Source: Streptomyces noursei
GTDB lineage: Bacteria > Actinomycetota > Actinomycetes > Streptomycetales > Streptomycetaceae
Assembly: GCF_001646665.1 (NCBI RefSeq)
Contig: NZ_LWBU01000179.1
Coordinates: 68,759-132,758 of the forward strand
DNA length: 64,000 bases
Reading direction: 5' to 3'
The position numbers and the translations under genes are program-made. The notes under the pieces were generated by a model, which saw nothing but the letters and a program-made list of their open reading frames with translations, was not told where the DNA came from and searched no databases. Shown here one piece after another: positions 8,568 to 16,009 of the stretch. The number at the start of each line of letters is the position of its first letter. The stretch's first letter is position 1.

Positions 8568-8635
8568 GCCTCCCCATGGTGCCGTACCGGCCGGTGCCCC
8601 ACCGGCCGGTCCGCGCCGGTGCCCGCGCGCGTGCG

Positions 8636-8992
8636 TCAGCCCTCGGCGATCTCCCGCACCTCGGCGGTGATGGTCCAGTGGTCCTCGTGGGTCGCGAGGA
8701 ACCGCCTGGCCCACTCGACGGCCTCGGCCTTGTCCTTGCACTGGGAGATCGAGTAGCCGCCGACGACCTCCTTCGTCTCGGTGAAGGGCCCGTCGGTGAC
8801 CGACATCCGCCCGCCGGACCAGGTGACGCGGGTGCCTTCGGAGCTGGGCAGCAGCCCGGCGGTCTCCAGCATGACCCCGGCCTTGGTGATCTCCTCCAGG
8901 AGCTTGCCCATCCGCTCCTGGAGCTCGGGGCTCGGGCCCTCGGCGGGGGCGTTGTTCTCGTCGATGCGGATCATGGTCAGGAAGCGCGGCAC
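8636..8992 (-). CDS. YCII-related domain protein
   Basis: A 118-residue YCII-family protein with a predicted dimeric alpha-beta barrel. It begins PRFLTMIRIDEN and has the motifs VTDGPFTETKEVVGGY and KDKAEAVEWARRF typical of the PhnB/DGPF-type subfamily. Proteins of this kind are recurrently encoded next to ECF sigma factors with long C-terminal extensions, as here (the sigma gene starts 68 bp downstream). The GTG at 8992 has a good ribosome site (GAGGAG). Whether it acts as a ligand sensor for the sigma factor or as an enzyme is not established. Confidence 0.85.
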   Translation of the reverse strand: MPRFLTMIRIDENNAPAEGPSPELQERMGKLLEEITKAGVMLETAGLLPSSEGTRVTWSGGRMSVTDGPFTETKEVVGGYSISQCKDKAEAVEWARRFLATHEDHWTITAEVREIAEG

Positions 8993-9118
8993 GGCCGTCT
9001 CCTCGGGTGCGTGGGGCGGGGCCGTTCCCCGCCTCTCACCCTTACGTCGAACGGGCGGCGGCCGGATCGACACCCGGCGCGAAAAAGATTCCGGGACTTC
9101 TCCGCGGGGCCGGCCGGC

Positions 9119-9376
9119 TCACGTCCCGTGCGACTCGAAGCGCCAGCGGTGCACCGGGCGGGTCACCAGGTCGGCTGCCGGTTCCGGGAGTTCGGGGAGG
9201 TCCGCGTCGAGGGCGGCGTCCCACCAGGTGAGGACGAGCACCCGGTCGCCGGGGGCCGTGAAGGTCTCGCGGCGCACCGGGTGACCGGGCAGCTCCCGCG
9301 CGCGGGCCCACTCCAGGAGCTCCGCGCCGCGGCCGTCCGCCGCGCGGGCCTCCCACATCAGGGTCACCACGGTCAT
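9119..9376 (-). CDS. Small conserved protein coupled to tsaD
   Basis: An 85-residue cytoplasmic protein (MTVVTLMWEARAADGRG...) with no identified function. The pattern VTLMWEA, then RRETFTAPGDRVLVLTWWD, then HRWRFE has the alternating strands of a dimeric alpha-beta barrel such as an antibiotic-biosynthesis-monooxygenase fold, but this is only an impression. Its ATG overlaps the tsaD stop codon (ATGA), so it is translated with tsaD and is the last gene of the tsaB-rimI-tsaD group. Confidence 0.7.
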   Translation of the reverse strand: MTVVTLMWEARAADGRGAELLEWARARELPGHPVRRETFTAPGDRVLVLTWWDAALDADLPELPEPAADLVTRPVHRWRFESHGT

Positions 9377-10485
9377 GAGTACAGGTTGTCCTTGCTGATC
9401 TCGTGGACGTGGTCGTGGTCGTGGCCGTGGCCGTGGCCGTGGTTCCCCGGCACGTGCGGGTCGGTGACCGGGAGGGACGAGTCCGCCGACAGCTCCAGGT
9501 CCGAGGCCGGCCGGTTGCGGGCCACCATCTCGGCGCCGAGGGCCGCGACCATCGCGCCGTTGTCGGTGCACAGCCCCGGCCGGGGCACCCGCAGCCGGAT
9601 GCCGGCGCGCTCGCACCGCTCCTCGGCCAGGGCCCGCAGCCGCGAGTTGGCGGCCACGCCGCCGCCGATCATCAGGTGGTCGACGCCCTCGTCCTTGCAG
9701 GCACGCACCGCCTTGCGGGTCAGCACGTCGACGACCGCCTCCTGGAAGGACGCCGCCACGTCCCGTACCGGCACGTCCTCGCCGGCCGCGCGCTTCGCCT
9801 CGATCCAGCGGGCCACGGCCGTCTTCAGGCCCGAGAAGGAGAAGTCGTACGCGGGGTCCCGGGGGCCGCTCAGGCCGCGCGGGAACGCGATCGCGGACGG
9901 GTCGCCCTCCTTCGCCAGCCGGTCGATCACCGGCCCGCCCGGGAAGCCCAGGTCCAGCACGCGGGCGATCTTGTCGAACGCCTCGCCCGCCGCGTCGTCG
10001 ATCGTCGCGCCCATGGGCCGGACGTCCGACGTGATGTCGGGGGCCAGCAGCAGCGACGAGTGGCCGCCGGAGACCAGCAGCGCCATCGTCGGCTCGGGCA
10101 GCGGACCGTGCTCCAGCTGGTCGACGCAAATGTGCGAGGCCAGGTGGTTCACGCCGTACAGGGGCTTGTCGAGCGCGAACGCGTACGCCTTGGCCGCCGA
10201 CACGCCCACCAGGAGCGCGCCCGCCAGGCCGGGGCCGGCGGTGACCGCGACGCCGTCCAGGTCGCGGGCGGAGACGCCGGCCTGCTTCAGAGCGCGTTCG
10301 ATGGTCGGAACCATCGCCTCCAGGTGCGCGCGGGAGGCGATCTCGGGGACGACGCCGCCGTACCGGGCGTGCGTGTCCACGCTCGACGCGACCGCGTCCG
10401 CGAGCAGGGTCGTACCGCGGACGATGCCGACGCCGGTCTCGTCGCAGGAGGTCTCGATGCCGAGGACGAGGGGTTCGTCAGCCAT
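9373..10485 (-). CDS. tsaD: tRNA N6-threonylcarbamoyladenosine transferase TsaD
   Basis: A 370-residue catalytic subunit that moves threonylcarbamoyl from threonylcarbamoyl-AMP to A37 of ANN-decoding tRNAs. It has the ASKHA-fold phosphate motif LGIETSCDETGVG, the metal ligands H114 and H118 in HLASH, LLVSGGHSSLLL, GEAFDKIAR and the late IGGGVAANSRLR motif. Residues 348-370 are an unusual His/Asp-rich tail with seven His in 15 residues. The ATG at 10485 overlaps the end of rimI by 8 bp. It works with TsaB and TsaE, both encoded nearby. Confidence 0.96.
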   Translation of the reverse strand: MADEPLVLGIETSCDETGVGIVRGTTLLADAVASSVDTHARYGGVVPEIASRAHLEAMVPTIERALKQAGVSARDLDGVAVTAGPGLAGALLVGVSAAKAYAFALDKPLYGVNHLASHICVDQLEHGPLPEPTMALLVSGGHSSLLLAPDITSDVRPMGATIDDAAGEAFDKIARVLDLGFPGGPVIDRLAKEGDPSAIAFPRGLSGPRDPAYDFSFSGLKTAVARWIEAKRAAGEDVPVRDVAASFQEAVVDVLTRKAVRACKDEGVDHLMIGGGVAANSRLRALAEERCERAGIRLRVPRPGLCTDNGAMVAALGAEMVARNRPASDLELSADSSLPVTDPHVPGNHGHGHGHDHDHVHEISKDNLYS

Positions 10486-11056
10486 GACTCTCAGTTCCTT
10501 GTACGTCAGGTGCGTCGGGGGCGTCTCGCGCGTCAGGGGCGTCCTGCGCGTCGAGTGCGTGGGGCGTGCGGGGGGCGTCGGGTGCGTCCTGCGCGCGCAG
10601 GCGCATGACGAGCGCGTCGATGTTGCCGGGCTGGTAGTAGCCGCGCCGGAAGCCGATCGGCTCGAAGCCGAAGCGCTCGTACAGCTTCTGGGCACGGGTG
10701 TTGTCCACCCGCACCTCCAGCAGGACCTCGTCGCACTCGAAGGCGGTGGCGTGCTGGAGCAGGTCGGTCAGCAGCCTGGCGCCGAGTCCGGTGCCCCACT
10801 GGTCCCGGGCGACGGCGATCGTCTGAACGTCGCCGAGCCCGCCGGCCGCGGCGAGCCCGGCGTACCCCACCAGACGGTCGCCGGCCTCGGCCACGACGTA
10901 GCGCCGGGTGGCGCGCGGGCCGCGCGCGTGGGCCAGCTCGGACCAGAACATGCCCTCCGACCAGGCGTCGTCGGGGAACAGCTCCCGTTCCAGCTCCAGC
11001 ACCGGCGCGATGTCCCACCAGCGCATCTCGCGCAGGACCGCGCTCACTCCGGTCAC
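10478..11056 (-). CDS. rimI: Ribosomal-protein S18-type alanine N-acetyltransferase RimI
   Basis: A GNAT-family N-acetyltransferase of about 192 residues. The acetyl-CoA loop is in VARDQWGTGLGARLLTDLL (Q/RxxGxG/A type). The later motifs EVLLEVRVDNTRAQKLYERFGF and IGFRRGYYQPGNIDALVMRL are characteristic of RimI. The last 35 residues are a low-complexity DAPDA-type tail not expected in the family. The GTG at 11056 overlaps the tsaB stop (GTGA); a GTG three codons later is an alternative. tsaB-rimI-tsaD clustering is common in bacteria. Confidence 0.92.
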   Translation of the reverse strand: MTGVSAVLREMRWWDIAPVLELERELFPDDAWSEGMFWSELAHARGPRATRRYVVAEAGDRLVGYAGLAAAGGLGDVQTIAVARDQWGTGLGARLLTDLLQHATAFECDEVLLEVRVDNTRAQKLYERFGFEPIGFRRGYYQPGNIDALVMRLRAQDAPDAPRTPHALDAQDAPDARDAPDAPDVQGTESHG

Positions 11057-11709
11057 TTCGGGGTGACCACCTTGTAGTTCTTCGGCACCTGGGCGTCGGG
11101 GCGCCGCAGGTACAGCGGGCGGGGCTCCAGGAACGGCTCGCCGGCCTTCAGCAGCTCGGCCGCCAGGCCCGCGAGCGCGGCCGCCGACTGGTGCTCGGGG
11201 TCCCGCGCGTCCGGGAACACCTCGCCGTACAGCCGCGCGCCCGCGCCGACCGCCGGGAGGCCGGCGACCCGCTCGGCGACGTCGGCGGGCCGGTCGACGG
11301 CGGGCTCGGTCACGCGGGTGCGGCTGTCGTCGTAGCGCGCCCAGTAGACCTCCTTGCGGCGGGCGTCGGTCGCGACGACGAAGGGCTCCTCCAGGCCGGA
11401 GGCGTAGGCGAGCCCGTCCAGCGTGCACAGCCCGTGCACCGGGACGCCGCCCAGCGCCGAGGCGAAGGTCGCGGCGGTCACGAGGCCCACCCGCAGCCCG
11501 GTGTACGGGCCGGGGCCGACGCCGACGACGATGCCGGTCACGGCGTCGAGCCTCAGCCCGGCGTCCCGGAGCACCCGGTGGACGGCGGGCAGCAGCAGTT
11601 CCCCGTGGCGGCGCGCGTCGACCTGCGTGGACGTGGCGACGACGGAGTCGCCGTCGTGGAGGGCGACGGTGACGGCGGGGGTGGCGGTATCCATGGCGAG
11701 CAAGAGCAC
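11053..11709 (-). CDS. tsaB: tRNA threonylcarbamoyladenosine biosynthesis protein TsaB
   Basis: A 218-residue paralogue of TsaD that lacks the metal site and scaffolds the TsaB-TsaD-TsaE complex in bacteria. The N-terminal half is clear: LLAMDTATPAVTVAL, then HGELLLPAVHRVL, then VGVGPGPYTGLRVGLVTAATFA, the signature of the family. It ends YLRRPDAQVPKNYKVVTPK. The start is GTG at 11709, 105 bp from the divergent exported-protein gene. It heads the tsaB-rimI-tsaD-small-protein group. Confidence 0.93.
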   Translation of the reverse strand: MLLLAMDTATPAVTVALHDGDSVVATSTQVDARRHGELLLPAVHRVLRDAGLRLDAVTGIVVGVGPGPYTGLRVGLVTAATFASALGGVPVHGLCTLDGLAYASGLEEPFVVATDARRKEVYWARYDDSRTRVTEPAVDRPADVAERVAGLPAVGAGARLYGEVFPDARDPEHQSAAALAGLAAELLKAGEPFLEPRPLYLRRPDAQVPKNYKVVTPK

Positions 11710-11814
11710 GCAAACAGCCTACGGCTCCGTGGCGGCGGCCATGGAGCCCCGGGTCGCGGGCCCGATCCTGCTACGGTCACACCGCATACGTACGTGGGAG
11801 AGGTGGGCAGCAAC

Positions 11815-12381
11815 GTGGCAAGGAGCAGCTCGGGATTCGTGGCCGGGCTCACCGCGGCGGCTCTGGCCGCGGTCGGCTTCCTCGCCTACCAGGCGTCGGC
11901 CAACGTCCCCGCCGACCTGTCGGCCGCGTCTCCCGCGCCGGCCGCCTCGCCGTCGGCCCCCGCGCCGGGCGCCGGCCCGAAGAAGCCGGCCGACCCCGCG
12001 CAGGCGCTGCCGAAGCAGTCGGGCTCGGGCGTGCGGGTGGTGTACTCGCTCGGTGAGCGCCGGGTGTGGCTGGTGGGCGCGAAGGACACGGTGACGCGGA
12101 CGTTCGCGGTGGTGCCGAGCACGGTCGGCCCGGCTCCCGGGACGTACGCGGTGACCTCCAGGTCGGGCAGCGTGGCCGGCTCCGACGGTGTGCGGATCGA
12201 GCACGTCGTGCGGTTCGCGACGGTCGACGGCGTGACCGTCGGCTTCAGCGCGGCCGTGGACGGCTCGCTGCCCACCCCGGACCCGTCGCGCCGGACGGGC
12301 GGCATCCGGATGAAGCGGGCCGACGGCGACGCCATGTGGACGTTCGCGACGGTCAGCTCCAAGGTCGTCGTCGTTCCCTGA
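11815..12381 (+). CDS. Membrane-anchored L,D-transpeptidase-like protein without catalytic cysteine
   Basis: A 188-residue protein with an N-terminal hydrophobic anchor (FVAGLTAAALAAVGFLAYQ) and an Ala/Pro/Ser linker to about residue 65. The outer domain begins VRVVYSLGERRVWLV and continues TFAVVPSTVGPAPGTYAVTSRSG. This resembles the opening strands of YkuD-type L,D-transpeptidases (the peptidoglycan cross-linking fold). The usual HG...SHGC catalytic stretch is missing, and there is no cysteine in the protein. The GTG at 11815 was chosen; earlier in-frame GTGs at 11794 and 11803 are possible. A binding or regulatory role at the wall is inference. Confidence 0.65.
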   Translation: MARSSSGFVAGLTAAALAAVGFLAYQASANVPADLSAASPAPAASPSAPAPGAGPKKPADPAQALPKQSGSGVRVVYSLGERRVWLVGAKDTVTRTFAVVPSTVGPAPGTYAVTSRSGSVAGSDGVRIEHVVRFATVDGVTVGFSAAVDGSLPTPDPSRRTGGIRMKRADGDAMWTFATVSSKVVVVP

Positions 12382-12574
12382 CGACGACGGGGCGGTGCCG
12401 CCGGCACCACCGGCCCGGTCCTGGTCCGGCTCCTGTTCCGCGGAACCGGCGTCCGACGACGGCGCGGTCGCGGTCCGTCAGCCACTTCGCGCGGCGCGCA
12501 CGGCGCGTACGGCATCGCACGGTTTCCGCCGCACGCCCCCGCGTCCCCGCCGCGCCCCACGGCTCGACGGCGGT

Positions 12575-12808
12575 TCAGGCGGCCCTGCGGCGCTCCTCGG
12601 CGGCATGAGCCGCATCGTCCGGGGCGGTGGCGCCGGCGTGCGGGACGTCGTGGACGCGGGCGCCGGGGCCGGACGCCGGGGTCGTGCCCTCGTCCGTGCC
12701 GGTCCGGTCGCCGGCCGCGGTCGCCCGGGGCGGCGTGGAGACGGCGTTCGCCGCCGCGCACGACGCCAGCAGATCGCGCATCGACACATCCTGCTTCGAC
12801 GTCGGCAT
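12575..12808 (-). CDS. Small protein of unknown function under a palindromic operator
   Basis: A 77-residue protein starting MPTSKQDVSMRDLLASCAAANAVSTPP, followed by a Gly/Thr/Ala-rich, probably disordered tail ending in EERRRAA. I do not recognise it. It is judged a real gene because of a strong ribosome site (GAGGAGG, five bases before the ATG at 12808) and an 18-bp palindrome 31-48 nt upstream. It has one Cys and no membrane segment. It lies between the exported protein gene and tsaE on its own transcript. Confidence 0.55.
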   Translation of the reverse strand: MPTSKQDVSMRDLLASCAAANAVSTPPRATAAGDRTGTDEGTTPASGPGARVHDVPHAGATAPDDAAHAAEERRRAA

Positions 12809-12838
12809 GGTCGCCTCCTCGGGCTGCTGGGCAGGCGC

Positions 12839-12856
12839 GGTTAGGTAGACCTAACC
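12839..12856 (-). promoter_or_regulatory. Palindromic operator candidate, GGTTAGGT-AG-ACCTAACC
   Basis: A perfect 8-bp inverted repeat around two bases lies 31-48 nt upstream of the small gene at 12575-12808, where it would overlap the -10 or start region. The half site TTAGGT is the one used by DtxR/IdeR/DmdR iron repressors, but there the halves are 7 bp apart, not 2, so an iron box is not a simple fit. Confidence 0.6.
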
Positions 12857-13040
12857 AGGTCCTGGTACCCATGTGACCACGCCTCGGAGGTACGGCGCAA
12901 CATCATGCCGACGTCTTGTCGGAAAGTACGGCCCCCGGACCGGCCCCGGACCGCTCCTCGACCGTGCCCGGACCGCCCCGGACCGCGCCCGGGACCGCGC
13001 CGGCCGGGCTACGGACCCGCCCGGCACGGCCCCGGCCGCG

Positions 13041-13556
13041 TCATCCCAGCGCCAGGTCCACGCCGGCCCAGCGCGTCCCGTACCCCGTCAGCGTCACGAC
13101 CCGCCGCTCGTCGTCCGTGGAGCCGACGACCCGGTGGATCACGACGTGCAGCCGGTCCTCGGTGAGGTCCTCGACCTTGCCCTCGCCCCACTCCACGACC
13201 ACCACCGACTCGGGCAGCGAGACGTCGAGGTCGAGGTCCTCCATCTCGTCGAGACCGCCGCCCAGGCGGTAGGCGTCGACGTGGACGAGCGCGGGGCCGC
13301 CCACCAGGGAGGGGTGGACGCGCGCGATGACGAACGTCGGGGACGTCACCGCGCCGCGCACCCCCAGCCCCTCGCCGAGGCCGCGCGTCAGGGTCGTCTT
13401 GCCGGCGCCGAGTTCGCCGGTCAGCATCACGAGGTCGCCGGGGCGCAGCAGCTTGGCGAGCGTACGGCCCAGTTCCTGCGTCTGCTCGGGGGCGTGGAGG
13501 GTGAGTCGGGCGGTGGCCGTGGCCCCCTCAGGGGCCGGGCTGTGCGGTGCTTCCAT
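13041..13556 (-). CDS. tsaE: tRNA threonylcarbamoyladenosine biosynthesis ATPase TsaE
   Basis: A 171-residue P-loop ATPase needed for t6A formation, which binds TsaB-TsaD and drives the reaction cycle. The Walker A motif GELGAGKTT is at about residues 47-55, followed by VTSPTFVIARVH, LVHVDAYRLGG (Walker B region) and VVVEWGEG. The first usable start is ATG at 13556, which lies inside the 3' end of the hydrolase gene (29-bp overlap), so the two are probably translated together. tsaE is separated from tsaB by two unrelated genes. Confidence 0.94.
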   Translation of the reverse strand: MEAPHSPAPEGATATARLTLHAPEQTQELGRTLAKLLRPGDLVMLTGELGAGKTTLTRGLGEGLGVRGAVTSPTFVIARVHPSLVGGPALVHVDAYRLGGGLDEMEDLDLDVSLPESVVVVEWGEGKVEDLTEDRLHVVIHRVVGSTDDERRVVTLTGYGTRWAGVDLALG

Positions 13557-14751
13557 ACGTGCCAACGTTAGTCGCTGCCGACACGGCCCCGACCCGTACC
13601 AGCAGGTCCGCGAGCCGGTCGGTGACCGCCTCGGGGTGCTCCAGCATCACCAGGTGCCCGCCGTCGGGGACGATGACCAGCTCGGCGTCGGGGAGCAGGT
13701 CGGCGATGGCCTCGGTGTGCGAACTGGGCGTCACCAGGTCCTGGTCGCCGGCGAGCGCCAGCGCCGGCACCTCGGCGAAGACGGTCAGCGCCTCGGCCTT
13801 GTCGTGCTCGGTGAACGCCGGGTAGAACTCGGCGACCACGTCGATGGGCGTCCCCTCGATCATCCGCTCCGCGAACCGGGCGACCGCGGGGTCGACGTCC
13901 CTCGACGAGAAGGAGTAGCGCTTGATGAGCCCGGCGAACAGATCGGCGGTCGCCTGCCGGCCACGCTCCACCAGCTCCGCCTGCGAGCCCAGCGCGCGCA
14001 GCACGCTCGGGAGCACCCGGCGCACGGCGTTGACGCCCGCGACCGGCAGCCCGTAGTTGACCTCGCCGAGGTTGCCGCAGGACGTGCCGACGAAGGCGAC
14101 GCCCACGACCCGCTCCCGGATCAGCTCGGGGTACTGCTCGGCCAGCGCCATCACCGTCATCCCGCCCATCGAGTGCCCCACCAGCACCAGGGGCCCCTCG
14201 GGGGCGGCGGCGTCGATGACCGCCTTCAGGTCGCGGCCGAGCTGGTCGATGGAGACCGGCACCCGGTTCGGGCCCTGCTGCGCCGCGCCCCGCCCGGAAC
14301 GGCCGTGGCTGCGCTGGTCCCAGTGGACCGTCCGGACCAGCCCGCGCAGGGCGGCGCGCTGGAAGTGCCAGGAGTCCTGGTTGAGGCAGTAGCCGTGGCT
14401 GAACACGACGGTGACGGGGCCGGGGGTCCGGCGACCGAAGAGCCGGCGGCGGCGCGGCGGCGCGGCGGCGTCCGCCTCCACCTCGTCGACCTCGTAGTAC
14501 AGCTCGGTGCCGTCGTCGGCCGCGGCCCTGCCGGGCGTGCCGCGCAGCGCGCCGTACGGACCCGCGGCGTCCAGCGCGAGGCGCGCCTTGCGGCGCATGC
14601 CGCGCCCGACGGTGAGCCGCTCGATGGCGACACCGGCCGCCGCGCCCGCCGCGACCACCCCTATCGCCGCACCGGCGAACCCGGCCCGGCGCCAATTGCC
14701 GGCCGCGGCGGACAGCGCTTCCGCCGCCTCCACCGAACTGGTCTCACTCAC
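13528..14751 (-). CDS. Alpha/beta hydrolase with N-terminal membrane anchor
   Basis: A 407-residue protein. Residues 20-45 (RAGFAGAAIGVVAAGAAAGVAIE) form a single membrane segment. The hydrolase domain starts at about residue 110 with VTVVFSHGYCLNQDSWHFQ (oxyanion region). The nucleophile is the Ser of GHSMGG, the acid is Asp in AGDQDLVTP and the base is His in DGGHLVMLEHPE. No cap insertion identifies a substrate. GTG start at 14751, 23 bp after alr; it overlaps tsaE. This alr-hydrolase-tsaE order is a conserved Streptomyces neighbourhood. Confidence 0.86.
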   Translation of the reverse strand: MSETSSVEAAEALSAAAGNWRRAGFAGAAIGVVAAGAAAGVAIERLTVGRGMRRKARLALDAAGPYGALRGTPGRAAADDGTELYYEVDEVEADAAAPPRRRRLFGRRTPGPVTVVFSHGYCLNQDSWHFQRAALRGLVRTVHWDQRSHGRSGRGAAQQGPNRVPVSIDQLGRDLKAVIDAAAPEGPLVLVGHSMGGMTVMALAEQYPELIRERVVGVAFVGTSCGNLGEVNYGLPVAGVNAVRRVLPSVLRALGSQAELVERGRQATADLFAGLIKRYSFSSRDVDPAVARFAERMIEGTPIDVVAEFYPAFTEHDKAEALTVFAEVPALALAGDQDLVTPSSHTEAIADLLPDAELVIVPDGGHLVMLEHPEAVTDRLADLLVRVGAVSAATNVGTYGSTAQPGP

Positions 14752-14774
14752 TACGGCGCTCCTCCAGGCTCCCG

Positions 14775-15920
14775 CTACTCGTTCAGGTAGACGCGTGGTA
14801 CCCGCGAACCGATGCGCGTCACGATCTCGTACGCGATCGTGTCCGCGGCCCGCGCCCAGTCCTCGGCGGTCGGCTCACCGTGATCGCCTGCCCCGAACAG
14901 CACCGCTTGTGCACCCGGTTCGACGACGTCTCCCCCGAGGTCGACGACGAACTGGTCCATGGCGACCCGTCCGGCGACCGTCCGCACCTTGCCGCCGACG
15001 AGGACCGGGCCGCGGCCGGACGCGTGGCGCGGGACGCCGTCGGCGTACCCCAGGGGGACCAGACCGAGGGTGGTGGGCCCCTCGGTGACGTAGTGGTGGC
15101 CGTAGCTGACGCCGTGCCCGGGCGGTACGTCCTTGACGAGCGCGACGCTCCCGACCAGCCGCATCACGGGCCGCAGGCCGAAGTCGGCCGGGCTGCCGAC
15201 CTCGGGGCCCGGCGAGACGCCGTACATGGCGATCCCCGGCCGTACGAGGTCGAAGTACGTCTCCGGGAGGGTGAGCGTGGCCGGGGAGTTGGCCATGTGG
15301 CGCACCTCGGGGTCGACGCCCTCCTTCTCGGCGTACGTCAGCATTTCGTGGAAGGTCTCCAGCTGGGCGCCGATCGAGGGGTGCCCGGGCTCGTCGGCGC
15401 ACGCGAAGTGCGACCACACGCCGGTGACCTTCACCAGGCCCCGGGCCTGCGCGGCGAGGGCCTCGCCGACGAGCCGCGGCCAGTCGGCGGGCTGGCAGCC
15501 GTTGCGGCCGAGGCCGGTGTCCGCCTTGAGCTGCACGCGCGCGGGCCGTGCGGTCCGGCGCGCCGCCTCGGTGACCTCCCGCAGGGCCCACATGCCGCTG
15601 ACGCCCATGTCCAGGTCAGCCAGGATGCCCTCGTCCCAGGGGCCGCCGGGCGTCCACAGCCAGCACAGCAGGGGCGCGTCGATGCCGGCCGCCCGCAGCG
15701 CGAGGGCCTCGTGCGGTGTGGCGGTGCCGAGCCAGGTGGCCCCGGCCTCCAGCGCCGCCCTCGCGCACGGCACGGCGCCGTGCCCGTACGCGTCGGCCTT
15801 CACGACGCCCATGACCTGAACGTCCGTCCCCACGCGCCCGCGCAGGGCACGCACGTTGGCGCGCAGCGCGCCGAGGTCGATCTCGGCGCGGGCGCGAAGG
15901 GTCTGTGCTGTCTCACTCAT
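14775..15920 (-). CDS. alr: Alanine racemase
   Basis: A 381-residue PLP enzyme that makes D-alanine from L-alanine for peptidoglycan. The PLP lysine is K41 in MGVVKADAYGHG, the second catalytic residue is the Tyr in GHGVSYGHHYV, and the C-terminal beta domain has RVAMDQFVVDL. Length is normal. The ATG at 15920 was chosen over an in-frame start 17 codons upstream because the family begins here. It lies 89 bp after the nnrE/D gene and probably shares a transcript with the glmS-acpS-nnrE/D genes upstream. Confidence 0.96.
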   Translation of the reverse strand: MSETAQTLRARAEIDLGALRANVRALRGRVGTDVQVMGVVKADAYGHGAVPCARAALEAGATWLGTATPHEALALRAAGIDAPLLCWLWTPGGPWDEGILADLDMGVSGMWALREVTEAARRTARPARVQLKADTGLGRNGCQPADWPRLVGEALAAQARGLVKVTGVWSHFACADEPGHPSIGAQLETFHEMLTYAEKEGVDPEVRHMANSPATLTLPETYFDLVRPGIAMYGVSPGPEVGSPADFGLRPVMRLVGSVALVKDVPPGHGVSYGHHYVTEGPTTLGLVPLGYADGVPRHASGRGPVLVGGKVRTVAGRVAMDQFVVDLGGDVVEPGAQAVLFGAGDHGEPTAEDWARAADTIAYEIVTRIGSRVPRVYLNE

Positions 15921-16009
15921 CGCGCCCAGTCTCTCAGGTGCGTGCCCCGCTCCCCCCGTGTCCCCGCCCACGCGGCGGGGACCAGGCGCGACGCGGCGGA
16001 ACCGGGAGG

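Noticed and set aside
12839..12856. Canonical iron box (DmdR1/IdeR)
   Set aside because: The half site fits, but the two halves are 2 bp apart rather than 7 in the 19-bp consensus; reported only as an operator candidate.
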